Assembly (NCBI GenBank): GCA_938084925.1
Contig: CALKFY010000132.1
Coordinates: 1-47,554 of the forward strand
DNA length: 47,554 nucleotides
Source: an uncultured Pseudomonadales bacterium
GTDB lineage: Bacteria > Pseudomonadota > Gammaproteobacteria > Pseudomonadales > Balneatricaceae
Direction: 5' to 3'
Part shown: positions 7,221 through 15,055 of the stretch, piece after piece
How the letters are laid out: every line of letters begins with the position of its first letter
Position numbering within the stretch: position 1 is the stretch's first letter
Made by a program: the position numbers and the translations under genes
Notes under the pieces: model-generated
Seen by the model: the letters and a program-made list of their open reading frames with translations, nothing else
What the model was told of the DNA's origin: nothing
Databases searched by the model: none

Positions 7221-7308
7221 TATCATTGCAAGGGAAGCGAAGCAATCTCTATCAGCTCACTGCAACCCTGCTGGAGATTGTCACGGCACTTCGTGCCTCG
7301 CAATGACA
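7221..7308. repeat. REP-like inverted repeat pair
   Basis: The left copy (about 7221-7249) and the reverse complement of the right copy (about 7274-7308) both read as ATTGC-(A/G)-AGG...GAAG...CAATCTC. The right copy contains the hairpin GGCAC-TTC-GTGCC. This type of 'cattgcgaggcacgaag' element is a common dispersed repeat in gammaproteobacteria. It lies between the ArsR gene and the VF530 gene. Confidence 0.65.
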
Positions 7309-7365
7309 TTAAAGACAGCTATTTCAGCACCACCTAAGAAAGCCGTCTTTAACACCTGATTGTTA

Positions 7366-8088
7366 CTAGTCGCTGACTTTGTTCTTGGCTTTTGCCCAAG
7401 GATCAAATGTGGCTGAGCTAGTGCTAGGCTTAGATGCTGGTGTTGCCTTAGGCTTGTCGCCATAAGGGCTTGCATGATCTCTTTGTGGACGCGCGGGGCG
7501 GTCGCTATATGATCCTTTTTCGGAGCGGCTGTCAGAACGGCTATCTGAGCCAGAACGCTTGCTATCACCATAGGGGCTTTTGCTCTTGCCGTAAGGAGAG
7601 TCACTGCTCGCTGCTGAAGAGCCGCCGTATGGGCTACCTTTAGCCTTATCGCCACCACGCTTTTTAGCGTTGTTGCCTTTGAAACCGTTGCCCTTAAAAC
7701 TGTGGCGTTGATTGTCATGCTCGGCTGCTTTCTTTTCACGCTTTTCTTGTAAGCGTGCTGCATCTTCTAGGCTCAGTTCAGCAGGTTCACCAGGCTGATG
7801 CTCGTCAGGCACGATACGGTCACGTGGCGCGATGGAGAATTCTTGTGCCGTGGCTCTTGGCAAGTTCTTGAACCGATATAGATAAAAAGCTTCCACCTTT
7901 TCTCGGGCCCATTCGGTCTTCTTTAAAAACTTAAAGCTGGAGTCCACACTGGGGTTGGTATTAAAGCAATTCAGCTGCAAATAAGCGTACAAAATTTCAA
8001 AACCATAGTGGTCAACGATTTCCTCTACCATGGTTTTTAAGCCTAGACCGTGTAGAGGGTTATTCTGGTAGTTGATTTCACTACTCAT
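7366..8088 (-). CDS. VF530-domain protein with SPYG-rich tail
   Basis: A 240-residue protein. Residues 1-75 form a VF530 (DUF2132) domain, recognisable from NPLHGLGLKTMVEEIVDHYG, LNCFNTNPSVDSSFKFLKKT and WAREKVEAFYLYRFK. The domain is small, helical and thought to bind DNA. Normal VF530 proteins stop at about 80-90 residues. Here about 150 residues follow that are rich in Ser, Lys, Asp, Gly and Pro and contain four SPYG units plus RSDSRSDSRS repeats, so the tail is probably disordered. Function is unknown; nucleic-acid binding with a condensate-like tail is a guess. The ATG at 8088 is chosen over a TTG at 8103 because family members start close to it; neither has a strong Shine-Dalgarno. Confidence 0.8.
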   Translation of the reverse strand: MSSEINYQNNPLHGLGLKTMVEEIVDHYGFEILYAYLQLNCFNTNPSVDSSFKFLKKTEWAREKVEAFYLYRFKNLPRATAQEFSIAPRDRIVPDEHQPGEPAELSLEDAARLQEKREKKAAEHDNQRHSFKGNGFKGNNAKKRGGDKAKGSPYGGSSAASSDSPYGKSKSPYGDSKRSGSDSRSDSRSEKGSYSDRPARPQRDHASPYGDKPKATPASKPSTSSATFDPWAKAKNKVSD

Positions 8089-8270
8089 AGTTTTTACTCG
8101 CAAAAAGGTGATCCGAAAGTTATTCGGTAATGACGGGCATTATACCCTGACTGGCCAGCTTTAATCTGCTTTGCTAGACAAAATTGTCAGTTGATAAGTA
8201 AGTTTGCATATTTCTCTAAATAAGTATATTCTAATATATTGAATTATTTACTAGAATTAAGAGAGTAGAA

Positions 8271-8615
8271 ATGGCCTATACAGAAAAATTCCAAGCTATG
8301 TCCGATGCCGCTATGGCCCGTGTAAAAGGCGTGAGCCCAGCCAAGGTTGATGGCCTAGTTGCCGCTGGTGCTGTATTGCTGGATATTCGTGACAAGGAAG
8401 AGCATGATGCTGATCACCTTGCGGGCTCTATCAATGTCAGCCGTGGTAAGTTGGAAATGAATATCGAAGGCGTTTTACCAGATTTGCATACGGTGATCTT
8501 GTGCTATTGCAATGCCAATAATCGTGGTGCCTTGTCCGCAGAATCCTTGTTAGATATGGGCTATGTTAACGCTAGCTATATTGCTGGTGGCCGCTTAGGT
8601 TACCGTGCCCTGTAA
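8271..8615 (+). CDS. Single-domain rhodanese-like protein
   Basis: A 114-residue cytosolic rhodanese domain, which carries persulfide sulfur on a loop cysteine. The CH2A-like LLDIRDKEEHDADHLAGSIN (36-55) and the active loop CNANNRG (Cys80, CX4R) are complete, so activity is likely. Substrate and partner are unknown. It stands alone, with GAGAG just before the ATG and a clear terminator 17 nt after the stop. A role in sulfide or thiosulfate handling would fit the YeeE/YedE genes 5 kb away, but nothing links them directly. Confidence 0.88.
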   Translation: MAYTEKFQAMSDAAMARVKGVSPAKVDGLVAAGAVLLDIRDKEEHDADHLAGSINVSRGKLEMNIEGVLPDLHTVILCYCNANNRGALSAESLLDMGYVNASYIAGGRLGYRAL

Positions 8616-8632
8616 ATCCCAATTTTTAAAAC

Positions 8633-8667
8633 AAAAAGCCCGGTTTGCGACATGAATAGGGCTTTTT
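8633..8667 (+). terminator. Terminator of the rhodanese gene
   Basis: Stem AAAAAGCCC / GGGCTTTTT with a 17-nt loop; the T-run is part of the right arm. Confidence 0.85.
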
Positions 8668-8756
8668 ATTATCTGTTCTAAGCAAGAGTTGACCCTGTCC
8701 TAAGCCGTTGCTAGTATCCCTGCCTTGCTTTGCTCAGGATGTTAAAGGATTTAACC

Positions 8757-9452
8757 ATGTCGGCTTCCACCAGTTTGTCAGCTATTGCGTTTCGTACGAC
8801 GATACCCGTGATGCTGGGCTATGTACCTTTAGGCATTGCCTTTGGTGTGCTGTTTGCCGAACTAGGTTATCACTGGTTGTATGCCGGCCTTATGGGGGTG
8901 GTGGTATTTGCCGGTACCGCGCAGTTTTTGGCCGTTGGTTTGCTAGCCAATAGTGCTGGTTTGGTTGAGGTGTTTGCCGCAACTTTGCTACTTAATATCC
9001 GCCATATGTTCTACGGCCTGTCTTTATTAACCCGTTTTCCCAAAACTGGCTGGCGACGCTGGTATATGATCTTTGGTTTGACCGACGAAACCTATTCTCT
9101 GCTTACTTCTTCTAAAGTGCCACACGGCGAAGATCCTGTGCAGTTTAAGTTTTTAATCACCTTATTTAATCAAATGAGCTGGGTGCTAGGTTGCACCATT
9201 GGTGGTTGGCTAGGCAGTCAAATTAACTTTTCGACGGCAGGCATTGAGTTTGTATTGCCCGCTTTGTTTCTAGTGTTGGTGATTGAGCAGTATCGTCAGC
9301 TACCCAAATTAAGCTTGTTTGTTGCGGCCTTGGCGTTGGGTTTTGCTACTTTGATCTTCATTAGTCGTGATCAGATGTTGTTGATTTCCTGTAGTCTCGC
9401 CGTGGCGTTATTGCTATTGGCCAAAGGAGCGCAGACATGGAAAATTCGATAA
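8757..9452 (+). CDS. azlC: AzlC-family branched-chain amino acid exporter subunit
   Basis: A 231-residue integral membrane protein with about six to seven hydrophobic segments. The GYVPLGIAFGVLFAELGYHW and FAGTAQFLAVGLL segments near the N-terminus are the AzlC signature, with LLNIRHMFYGLSL further on. It is the large subunit of an LIV-E type exporter that works with small AzlD. The ATG at 8757 is chosen over upstream TTG/ATG codons (8730, 8739) because AAAGGA lies 6 nt before it. It overlaps azlD by 16 nt, so the two are translationally coupled. The exported substrate could be branched-chain amino acids or azaleucine-like analogues. Confidence 0.9.
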   Translation: MSASTSLSAIAFRTTIPVMLGYVPLGIAFGVLFAELGYHWLYAGLMGVVVFAGTAQFLAVGLLANSAGLVEVFAATLLLNIRHMFYGLSLLTRFPKTGWRRWYMIFGLTDETYSLLTSSKVPHGEDPVQFKFLITLFNQMSWVLGCTIGGWLGSQINFSTAGIEFVLPALFLVLVIEQYRQLPKLSLFVAALALGFATLIFISRDQMLLISCSLAVALLLLAKGAQTWKIR

Positions 9453-9769
9453 GCTATCTGCTGTTGTTTATGCTGGTTATGGCGAGTGCAACCTTTATAA
9501 CTCGCGCGCTGCCTTTTGTCTTGTTTCACAAGAAGAGTGACCATCCACTGGTGGAGTATTTGGGCACCTACTTACCGCCGGTATTGATGGTATTGTTATT
9601 GGTTTATAGTTTCAAAAATGAATCTTTTATCAGCCTCGGTTTTGTGCCCGAAGTGATTGGTTTGGTGAGTACCTTGATATTCCACCTACGGTGGCGTCAG
9701 CCTTTAATCAGCATTGTTGGCGGTACCGCAATCTACATGGTGCTGGTACAAATTGGCTTTATGGCTTAA
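9437..9769 (+). CDS. azlD: AzlD-family exporter subunit
   Basis: A 110-residue membrane protein with four hydrophobic segments. The TFITRALPFVLFHKKSDHP motif followed by YLGTYLPPVLMVLLLVYS is typical of AzlD. AAAGGAG lies about 8 nt before its ATG, inside the end of azlC. It is the obligate small partner of AzlC. The gene converges on the MFS gene, with only 18 nt between their stops and no clear terminator. Confidence 0.9.
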   Translation: MENSISYLLLFMLVMASATFITRALPFVLFHKKSDHPLVEYLGTYLPPVLMVLLLVYSFKNESFISLGFVPEVIGLVSTLIFHLRWRQPLISIVGGTAIYMVLVQIGFMA

Positions 9770-9787
9770 ACCTATTGGCGTTACCCT

Positions 9788-10999
9788 TTAGGCCTGCTTA
9801 TTTTCTAAGCTCGCTTTGCCCAACCAGTAGATCACTAGCAGAATCACACTTGCTAGGGCGACCATGCCCAACATGGCTTGGGCCGTACCAGTGTAAAGTT
9901 GCGCCGCCAAAAAACTACCCAAAGCACCACAGGCAATTTGTGCTGTTCCCAGCATGGCAGCTGCAAAGCCTGCCATATGTCCCAAAGGCTGCAAAGCGAT
10001 AGCTGTACCATTGGCTAATACTAAACCAAGACCTGTCAAGAAAGGTACTAAGGCCAGCCAGATAAGGCCAAAACTCGGTTTCTCCAAGAGTAGACTCCAG
10101 GCCAATAAAGGTGTGCCTAGCATGATGAAAAACATGCCCCACTGCAATAGCCGCCAGGGACCGTGGCGGCTAACAGTCAAGCGGTTGAAGGTGCTAGAGA
10201 CGATATAAAAGAAAGCCGCTGCGGCAAAACTCCAGCCCACTATGGTGCTGGACATACCATACACATCAACCACCACGCTAGCCAAACCGCCCACAATAGC
10301 CATGTAGCCTAAAAAGGCACAGCCAACTAGGGTTGCCGCCCATAAGCTTTGGCGAGTGTTGATAAATATGGCTGCGCTTTGGCTAAGCTGTTGAATTATG
10401 TGTTGTTCGCGATTTTTTTGTCGAGCACCAACGCTGGAGGTCTCCTTAAAGAGCAAGGAAAAACATACGACAAGTAATGCTGCGAATACAATGTTGGCCA
10501 AAAATATACTGGGCCAGGTGGCATATTCTAGGATCATACTGCCTACCAATGGTGCCCCTAAGGTAGCGATCGCCAAACTAGTGACTAACATGGCCGTGAG
10601 TTTGGCGAGTTCTATACCGTCACTGCAATCTCGTACTATAGCGCGTGCAATAACAGCGCCAGTGGTACCGGCTAAGCCTTGTGCAAAGCGTGCCCAAAGT
10701 AAGGTTTCAAAACTATCAGCTTGGCTAGCCATCCAGCTGCTTACCAGATAAAAGCCAAGTCCTGCATATAACACCGGCATGCGGCCATAACGATCACTCA
10801 TCAACCCCACGGGTATTTGCGCTATTGCAAAGCCAATGAGATAGGTGGCAATAAGAAGCTGTCCTTGGCCTTGGCCAACACCAAATTGCGAAGCAATACC
10901 AGGCACGGCAGGGATGGTGATGTCGATACTGCTAGATGCTAGACATACGAGAGCACAGAGGCTAAATACTTGCGCTTTTGATAGATGGCCAGAAGACAT
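9788..10999 (-). CDS. Bcr/CflA-family MFS drug-efflux transporter
   Basis: A 403-residue, 12-helix major facilitator of the Bcr/CflA (DHA1) group, which exports antibiotics or small metabolites by proton antiport in the inner membrane. The LSSSSIDITIPAVPGIASQFGV-like helix 1, the loop-2 motif GLMSDRYGRMPVLYAGL and helix 5 motif GPAGTTGAVIARAIVRD-like sequence are visible. Length matches the family. It is transcribed alone and is divergent from the sensor-kinase gene, so the 137 nt between them (11000-11136) should hold both promoters. Substrate cannot be inferred. Confidence 0.88.
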   Translation of the reverse strand: MSSGHLSKAQVFSLCALVCLASSSIDITIPAVPGIASQFGVGQGQGQLLIATYLIGFAIAQIPVGLMSDRYGRMPVLYAGLGFYLVSSWMASQADSFETLLWARFAQGLAGTTGAVIARAIVRDCSDGIELAKLTAMLVTSLAIATLGAPLVGSMILEYATWPSIFLANIVFAALLVVCFSLLFKETSSVGARQKNREQHIIQQLSQSAAIFINTRQSLWAATLVGCAFLGYMAIVGGLASVVVDVYGMSSTIVGWSFAAAAFFYIVSSTFNRLTVSRHGPWRLLQWGMFFIMLGTPLLAWSLLLEKPSFGLIWLALVPFLTGLGLVLANGTAIALQPLGHMAGFAAAMLGTAQIACGALGSFLAAQLYTGTAQAMLGMVALASVILLVIYWLGKASLENKQA

Positions 11000-11136
11000 G
11001 AGGGACTTGGATCAATTTTGATGAGGTTTTTAATTTAACATGTTAAGTATGCTGGTGGAAGCATTTGCCGTATCTATAGCCTTGCAGTAGTATCTTAGTA
11101 ATCTCTTATTAGCTGGTTTCCCTTTTGGGATGTTGT

Positions 11137-13491
11137 ATGGCGAATTTTAAAACTTGGCGTGTGTCTGTAAAGCTATTCTGGTTGAGCTGCCTAAGCTTGC
11201 TTTGGTCATGGCAGGTACAGGCGGAGGCAGAAAATCAATTAGATAAAGTTCGCCTGCAGCTCAAATGGTATCACCAATTTCAGTTTGCCGGCTATTACGC
11301 CGCTCTTGAAAAAGGTTTCTACCAAGAGGTTGGCTTAAATGTAGAGATCATGGAAAACGATGTTAACCGTTCACCGGTGGAGGTTTTGCTCGCAGGAGAT
11401 GCTGAATATGCTGTGTCTTCCGCCGGAGTTCTAATTCAGCGTGCAGAAAACAAACCGATTGTAGCTTTAGCATCCGTCATGCAGCATAGTCCTCTGGCTT
11501 TACTGGTTTTGAAGTCGTCGGGCATAAAAGAACCCGCCGACCTATCGGGCAAGCGCATAATGTTAGGTGAGGGTGAGACGGCAGCAGAAGTGATTGCTAT
11601 GTTGCGTAAAGCTGGGCTGCAAGAAGGTGATTATGACGTCCAATCTCCTAGTTACAATCCTCAAGATTTGATTGACGGAAAAACCGATGCCCTGTTTGCT
11701 TATGTATCTAATGAGGGTTATTACCTAGACCAGAAAGGTATTGATTATCGTTACCTTTCACCGTCTCGCTTTGGTGTCGATTTTTATAGTGATTTGCTGG
11801 TTACTTCAGAAGCGGAGGCTTCTAATCACGGGCAACGCGTCGAGCATTTTCGTGCAGCCAGTATGAAAGGTTGGGTATATGCTATGGAGCATTCCGACGA
11901 AATCGTTGATCTGATATTCAATAAATACAATACCCAGAATAAAGCTAAGGAGCATTTGGCCTATGAGGCGGCAAGCCTCAGGGAAATGATTCAGCCCATG
12001 TTTGTCGAAATGGGCTATATGCATGTTGACCGTTGGCAGCATATAGCAGATGTATTTAGATCCCTTGATCTATTAGGAATAGCGGCTCCCATAGAAGACC
12101 TTATGTATCACAAACCAGATACGGTTTGGGGTATGGATCGCCTGCTGTTTTTATGGGTGTTGCTTGGCACAGTGGTAACCTTGGTTCTTATTGCGGTGCT
12201 ATTCCAATCCTATATGTGGAACCGTAATTTACAGCTGATAGTGAAGCAGCGTACTCAAGCCCTTGATGAAGCCCTTGTGGCGGCAACAAGTACAAAAGAG
12301 CAGTTGGAACATATTGTTAACTCCATGAACGATGGTTTGGTGGTGATCGATGGGCAGGGGCTAATTACCTTGTGCAATCCAGAGTTGCAGCGACTAACAG
12401 GGTTGGATTTAAGGTCACTTGTGGGAACATCAATAGACGAATTAATCGAATACGGAAATAAAAAACTTGGTGACTATGATGTGCAAATAACCCATGCAGA
12501 TGGTTACCCTTTTCCCATCGATGTTTCGCGGGCTCAGTTAGGTGGTGGTGACATTGTTGGTGCCGAGGTACTGATTATTCGTGACTTAAGTGAGCAGCTT
12601 TCGGCGGAGCGTAGTCGGCAACGTGACGCCAATGAATTGGCATTTCGGGCAGGCATTGCAGAAACTAACGCCACTATTTTTCATAATATCGGTAATACGG
12701 TGACGTCTTTAATTCATCAGGTTAAAGTCTGGGGCCGTCACGAGAAAAAATATCAAGAAGTCGCTCAGGCTATGTCTGACGTGGTGCCAAAAATAGAAGA
12801 AGCGCTAGCAAAATCTCCAGAATTAGGTACCCATAGCTTTTTGCATAGAGTACCCCAAGGCCTGAAACAAATGGGGCATCTGGTCCAAACCAATACCCAA
12901 TCTCTTGCTGAAGTTTCTGTGCGTGTTGATCGTGGTGTAAACCATATTGCCGAGATTATTCGTATTCAACAGCAAATGTCTCGTAGTGATGCTAAAGCGC
13001 CAGAACTACAAGGCTTTCGAAATCCAAGTTTTTCTTTACAAGAGTTAATGGAAGATGCGTTGCAGCTGGAACAGGTGGTATTAGATCGTTATCAGGTGCA
13101 GGTAGAACTACAGCTTGCCGAAGGATTGCCAGCCATAAGGTGCTCGCGCAATGAACTACTCCAGGCCTCAATAAATCTATTAAGAAATGGCATTGAAGCG
13201 ATAGCAGGGCGTACTGATTTAGCCACTGGAGATGGTAGAATGCAGATCGCCGCCACGTTAAATGTGGATGGGTATATTGAAGTTTCAATTAGTGATAATG
13301 GTGAAGGAATAAGTTCAGACCGCTTATCTCATTTATTTCAATATGGTTATACAAATAAGGCTGATGGTAGCGGTTTTGGGTTACACTCCGTGGCGCGCTT
13401 TGTGCGTGAGCAAGGCGGAGAAATTAACATTCATAGTGAAGGCGTTAATATGGGCAGTAAGGTCACCTTTACCCTATTAGCAAGCCTGTAA
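11137..13491 (+). CDS. Substrate-binding-protein/PAS/histidine-kinase fusion
   Basis: A 784-residue membrane sensor. A signal peptide ends near AQA-like VQA (about 29). Residues 35-320 form an NMT1/THI5-like periplasmic binding domain (LQLKWYHQFQFAGYYAALEKGFYQEVGL is its hallmark). One transmembrane helix (about 333-355) is followed by a short coiled coil, a PAS domain (about 390-485), a histidine-kinase H-box FHNIGN (His516) and an ATPase domain with N box (SINLLRNGIEAI), G1 (DNGEGIS) and G2 (GSGFGLHSVARF). It probably detects a pyrimidine- or taurine-like ligand directly, with no separate binding protein. No receiver gene adjoins it, so its partner is elsewhere. The ATG is preferred over TTG at 11125. 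yqcC follows after 9 nt. Confidence 0.85.
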   Translation: MANFKTWRVSVKLFWLSCLSLLWSWQVQAEAENQLDKVRLQLKWYHQFQFAGYYAALEKGFYQEVGLNVEIMENDVNRSPVEVLLAGDAEYAVSSAGVLIQRAENKPIVALASVMQHSPLALLVLKSSGIKEPADLSGKRIMLGEGETAAEVIAMLRKAGLQEGDYDVQSPSYNPQDLIDGKTDALFAYVSNEGYYLDQKGIDYRYLSPSRFGVDFYSDLLVTSEAEASNHGQRVEHFRAASMKGWVYAMEHSDEIVDLIFNKYNTQNKAKEHLAYEAASLREMIQPMFVEMGYMHVDRWQHIADVFRSLDLLGIAAPIEDLMYHKPDTVWGMDRLLFLWVLLGTVVTLVLIAVLFQSYMWNRNLQLIVKQRTQALDEALVAATSTKEQLEHIVNSMNDGLVVIDGQGLITLCNPELQRLTGLDLRSLVGTSIDELIEYGNKKLGDYDVQITHADGYPFPIDVSRAQLGGGDIVGAEVLIIRDLSEQLSAERSRQRDANELAFRAGIAETNATIFHNIGNTVTSLIHQVKVWGRHEKKYQEVAQAMSDVVPKIEEALAKSPELGTHSFLHRVPQGLKQMGHLVQTNTQSLAEVSVRVDRGVNHIAEIIRIQQQMSRSDAKAPELQGFRNPSFSLQELMEDALQLEQVVLDRYQVQVELQLAEGLPAIRCSRNELLQASINLLRNGIEAIAGRTDLATGDGRMQIAATLNVDGYIEVSISDNGEGISSDRLSHLFQYGYTNKADGSGFGLHSVARFVREQGGEINIHSEGVNMGSKVTFTLLASL

Positions 13492-13500
13492 GGACAATAA

Positions 13501-13827
13501 ATGGCAACTGAACAAGCCGCGCAAATACTGCGTGAGTTAGGGGTTTTACAGCGCGAAATACAAAATGTGGGGTTGTGGAGTGATTTGTCTCCAACAGAAG
13601 AAGCGATGATGAGTAGTGAGCCCTTCTGCTGCGATAGCATGAGTTTTACTAGTTGGCTGCAGTGGATTTTTGTACCGCGTATGTTATACATGATTGAAAG
13701 CGAGAGCGCCTTGCCTGCTAAAAGTGGTATGCATCCTATGGCTGTAGAAGCCTTAGCAGAAATGCAGGGACAGGCCAAGGGCATATTAGACAGTGTGAAA
13801 CGCTTGGATGTGTTGATCAGCGCGTAG
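13501..13827 (+). CDS. yqcC: YqcC-family protein
   Basis: A 108-residue cytosolic protein of the YqcC (DUF446) family. The family core is seen in LQREIQNVGLWSDLSPTEEA, the SEPFCCDSMSFTSWLQWIFVPRM block and SGMHPMAVEALAEM. It is helical and small, with no known biochemical activity. In enterobacteria the gene usually neighbours truC; here it instead follows the sensor-kinase fusion by 9 nt and is probably cotranscribed with it. AAGGACAATAA precedes the ATG. The palindrome at 13841 probably ends its transcript. Confidence 0.9.
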   Translation: MATEQAAQILRELGVLQREIQNVGLWSDLSPTEEAMMSSEPFCCDSMSFTSWLQWIFVPRMLYMIESESALPAKSGMHPMAVEALAEMQGQAKGILDSVKRLDVLISA

Positions 13828-13840
13828 GTGCAGAATAAAT

Positions 13841-13916
13841 TGGGGTCAGAGTAAAGTTAAACGGGCCAAACTTCAGTCTCTGGTCGGTTTAACTTTACTC
13901 TGACCCCAGTTTTTTA
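13841..13916. repeat. 22-bp-arm palindromic repeat, also a likely bidirectional terminator
   Basis: Perfect 22-bp inverted arms at 13841-13862 and 13887-13908 (starting TGGGGTCAGAGTAAAG) enclose 24 nt. A six-T run follows at 13910-13915. The sequence resembles the GGGGTCAGA-type repeats that accompany REP-associated (RAYT/IS200-like) transposases. It sits exactly between two convergent genes, the stop codon of the leftward one being inside the T-run, so it can terminate both. Confidence 0.85.
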
Positions 13917-14324
13917 GGCAGAGAACTTCTGACCGATATAACCACCGATGATCAAAGCTGGGATAAAGATAATCGCCTCAGCAGGGTTGATCATGGCATT
14001 AACGATACCAGGGCCGGGGCAGTAACCACTAAGGCCCCAACCAGTACCAAACAATACGGCACCTAGAATAAGGCGCGCGTCAATATTGGACGTCATGGCC
14101 ATATAAAAGCGGTCAGCAAAAATAGGTGTCTTGCGACGCAAGATAAAACGAGAAGTGACTAAGGTCACGGCGACAGCACCACCCATTACTAGTACTAGGG
14201 ATGGGTCCCAGTTACCAAACAAGTCTAGGAAACCTTGCACTTTTACAGGGTTGACCATTTCAGATAATACTAAACCTGCACCAAATAGGATGCCGGATAT
14301 TAAAGCAATAATTACGCGATTCAT
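13914..14324 (-). CDS. YeeE/YedE-type sulfur transporter, C-terminal half (DUF6691)
   Basis: A 136-residue membrane protein with four hydrophobic segments. LISGILFGAGLVLSEMVNP at the N-terminus and FGTGWGLSGYCPGPGIV later are the two characteristic motifs; the latter's Cys is conserved in YeeE/YedE (TsuA-like) channels for thiosulfate or related sulfur species. It pairs with the upstream half (14338-14763), 13 nt apart with a good Shine-Dalgarno (AGGGAGA). Together they equal one full-length YeeE/YedE. Two-gene versions often sit with sulfide regulators and persulfide dioxygenases, none of which is adjacent here. Confidence 0.85.
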   Translation of the reverse strand: MNRVIIALISGILFGAGLVLSEMVNPVKVQGFLDLFGNWDPSLVLVMGGAVAVTLVTSRFILRRKTPIFADRFYMAMTSNIDARLILGAVLFGTGWGLSGYCPGPGIVNAMINPAEAIIFIPALIIGGYIGQKFSA

Positions 14325-14337
14325 TATATATTCTCCC

Positions 14338-14763
14338 TTAACCTACAATGCCAAACATGCGCATGATGGTCACTGTGATGATGCCTGCACTCATAAAGGT
14401 TATGGTAGCTACGATGGAACGGCCAGCGAGCAAACCAATACCGCATACACCGTGACCGCTGGTGCAGCCATTACCAATGCGGGTGCCGATACCAACGGCA
14501 AGGCCGGAGAGTATTAGTAGTACGCTGGAGTAGCCTTCGCGTAGTTCAAATTCAACAGGTAATAAAGCATAACCACCGACAAATAGACCAATCAAAAAAG
14601 CCAAACGCCAACTGCGGTCGTAACTGCCTAAGTTGTTAAATAGTAAGTTGTAGAGAATGCCGCTGATGCCCGCAATGCGGCCGTTAAAGGCAAGGAGTAG
14701 GGCGGCACTTAGGCCAATGAGGATGCCCCCGTAAAGGGCTTCAATGGGTAAGCTTTCTAGCAT
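14338..14763 (-). CDS. YeeE/YedE-type sulfur transporter, N-terminal half
   Basis: A 141-residue membrane protein with about four helices. GGILIGLSAALLLAFNGRIAGISGI and GNGCTSGHGVCGIGLLAGRS are the family motifs; the Cys residues in the latter are thought to relay sulfur through the pore. It is first in a two-gene operon with the DUF6691 half. AAGGAAG precedes the ATG. Expected role: uptake of thiosulfate or another reduced sulfur compound across the inner membrane. Confidence 0.87.
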   Translation of the reverse strand: MLESLPIEALYGGILIGLSAALLLAFNGRIAGISGILYNLLFNNLGSYDRSWRLAFLIGLFVGGYALLPVEFELREGYSSVLLILSGLAVGIGTRIGNGCTSGHGVCGIGLLAGRSIVATITFMSAGIITVTIMRMFGIVG

Positions 14764-15055
14764 GCGGACTTCCTTTGTATATTAGTAATTGTTGATGTAA
14801 TTATATAAGCGGGAATTGACATAAGTCAATGCTAATATAAAGAAATATGCGTGAATGTTTGGAGCGTCTTCCTAAGCGAACTAAACTTGTGGATTACATA
14901 TAGGGAACCAATAGCAACTATATTTTGTCCAACATCTCTACAAAAGCATCATTTCGTGCTATTTTTACTGGTTGAGAATGATGAAGGTTTGACGGGTTGG
15001 CTACACTCTTAATGAGCTACCAAATACCCACTTAAAGTTTACGAGAAGAACACAC
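14764..15055. other. Divergent intergenic region with a small palindrome
   Basis: These 292 nt separate the leftward sulfur-transport operon from the rightward coiled-coil gene. A perfect palindrome ATTGAC-ATAA-GTCAAT lies at 14815-14830, about 52 nt upstream of the transporter start, and an imperfect A+T-rich dyad lies at about 14780-14807. Either could be the operator of a sulfide-type repressor, but I cannot assign it. The stretch 14880-15030 shows nothing recognisable. Confidence 0.4.

Noticed and set aside
7281-7763. 160-codon minus-strand frame overlapping the VF530 gene
   Set aside because: Its composition (Ala/Thr/Lys repeats) mirrors the low-complexity tail in another frame, and it runs into the REP-like repeat.
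11137-13491. Chimeric fusion by assembly error in the sensor kinase
   Set aside because: The frame is continuous with a transmembrane helix and coiled-coil linker at the joint, as expected for a natural sensor architecture.
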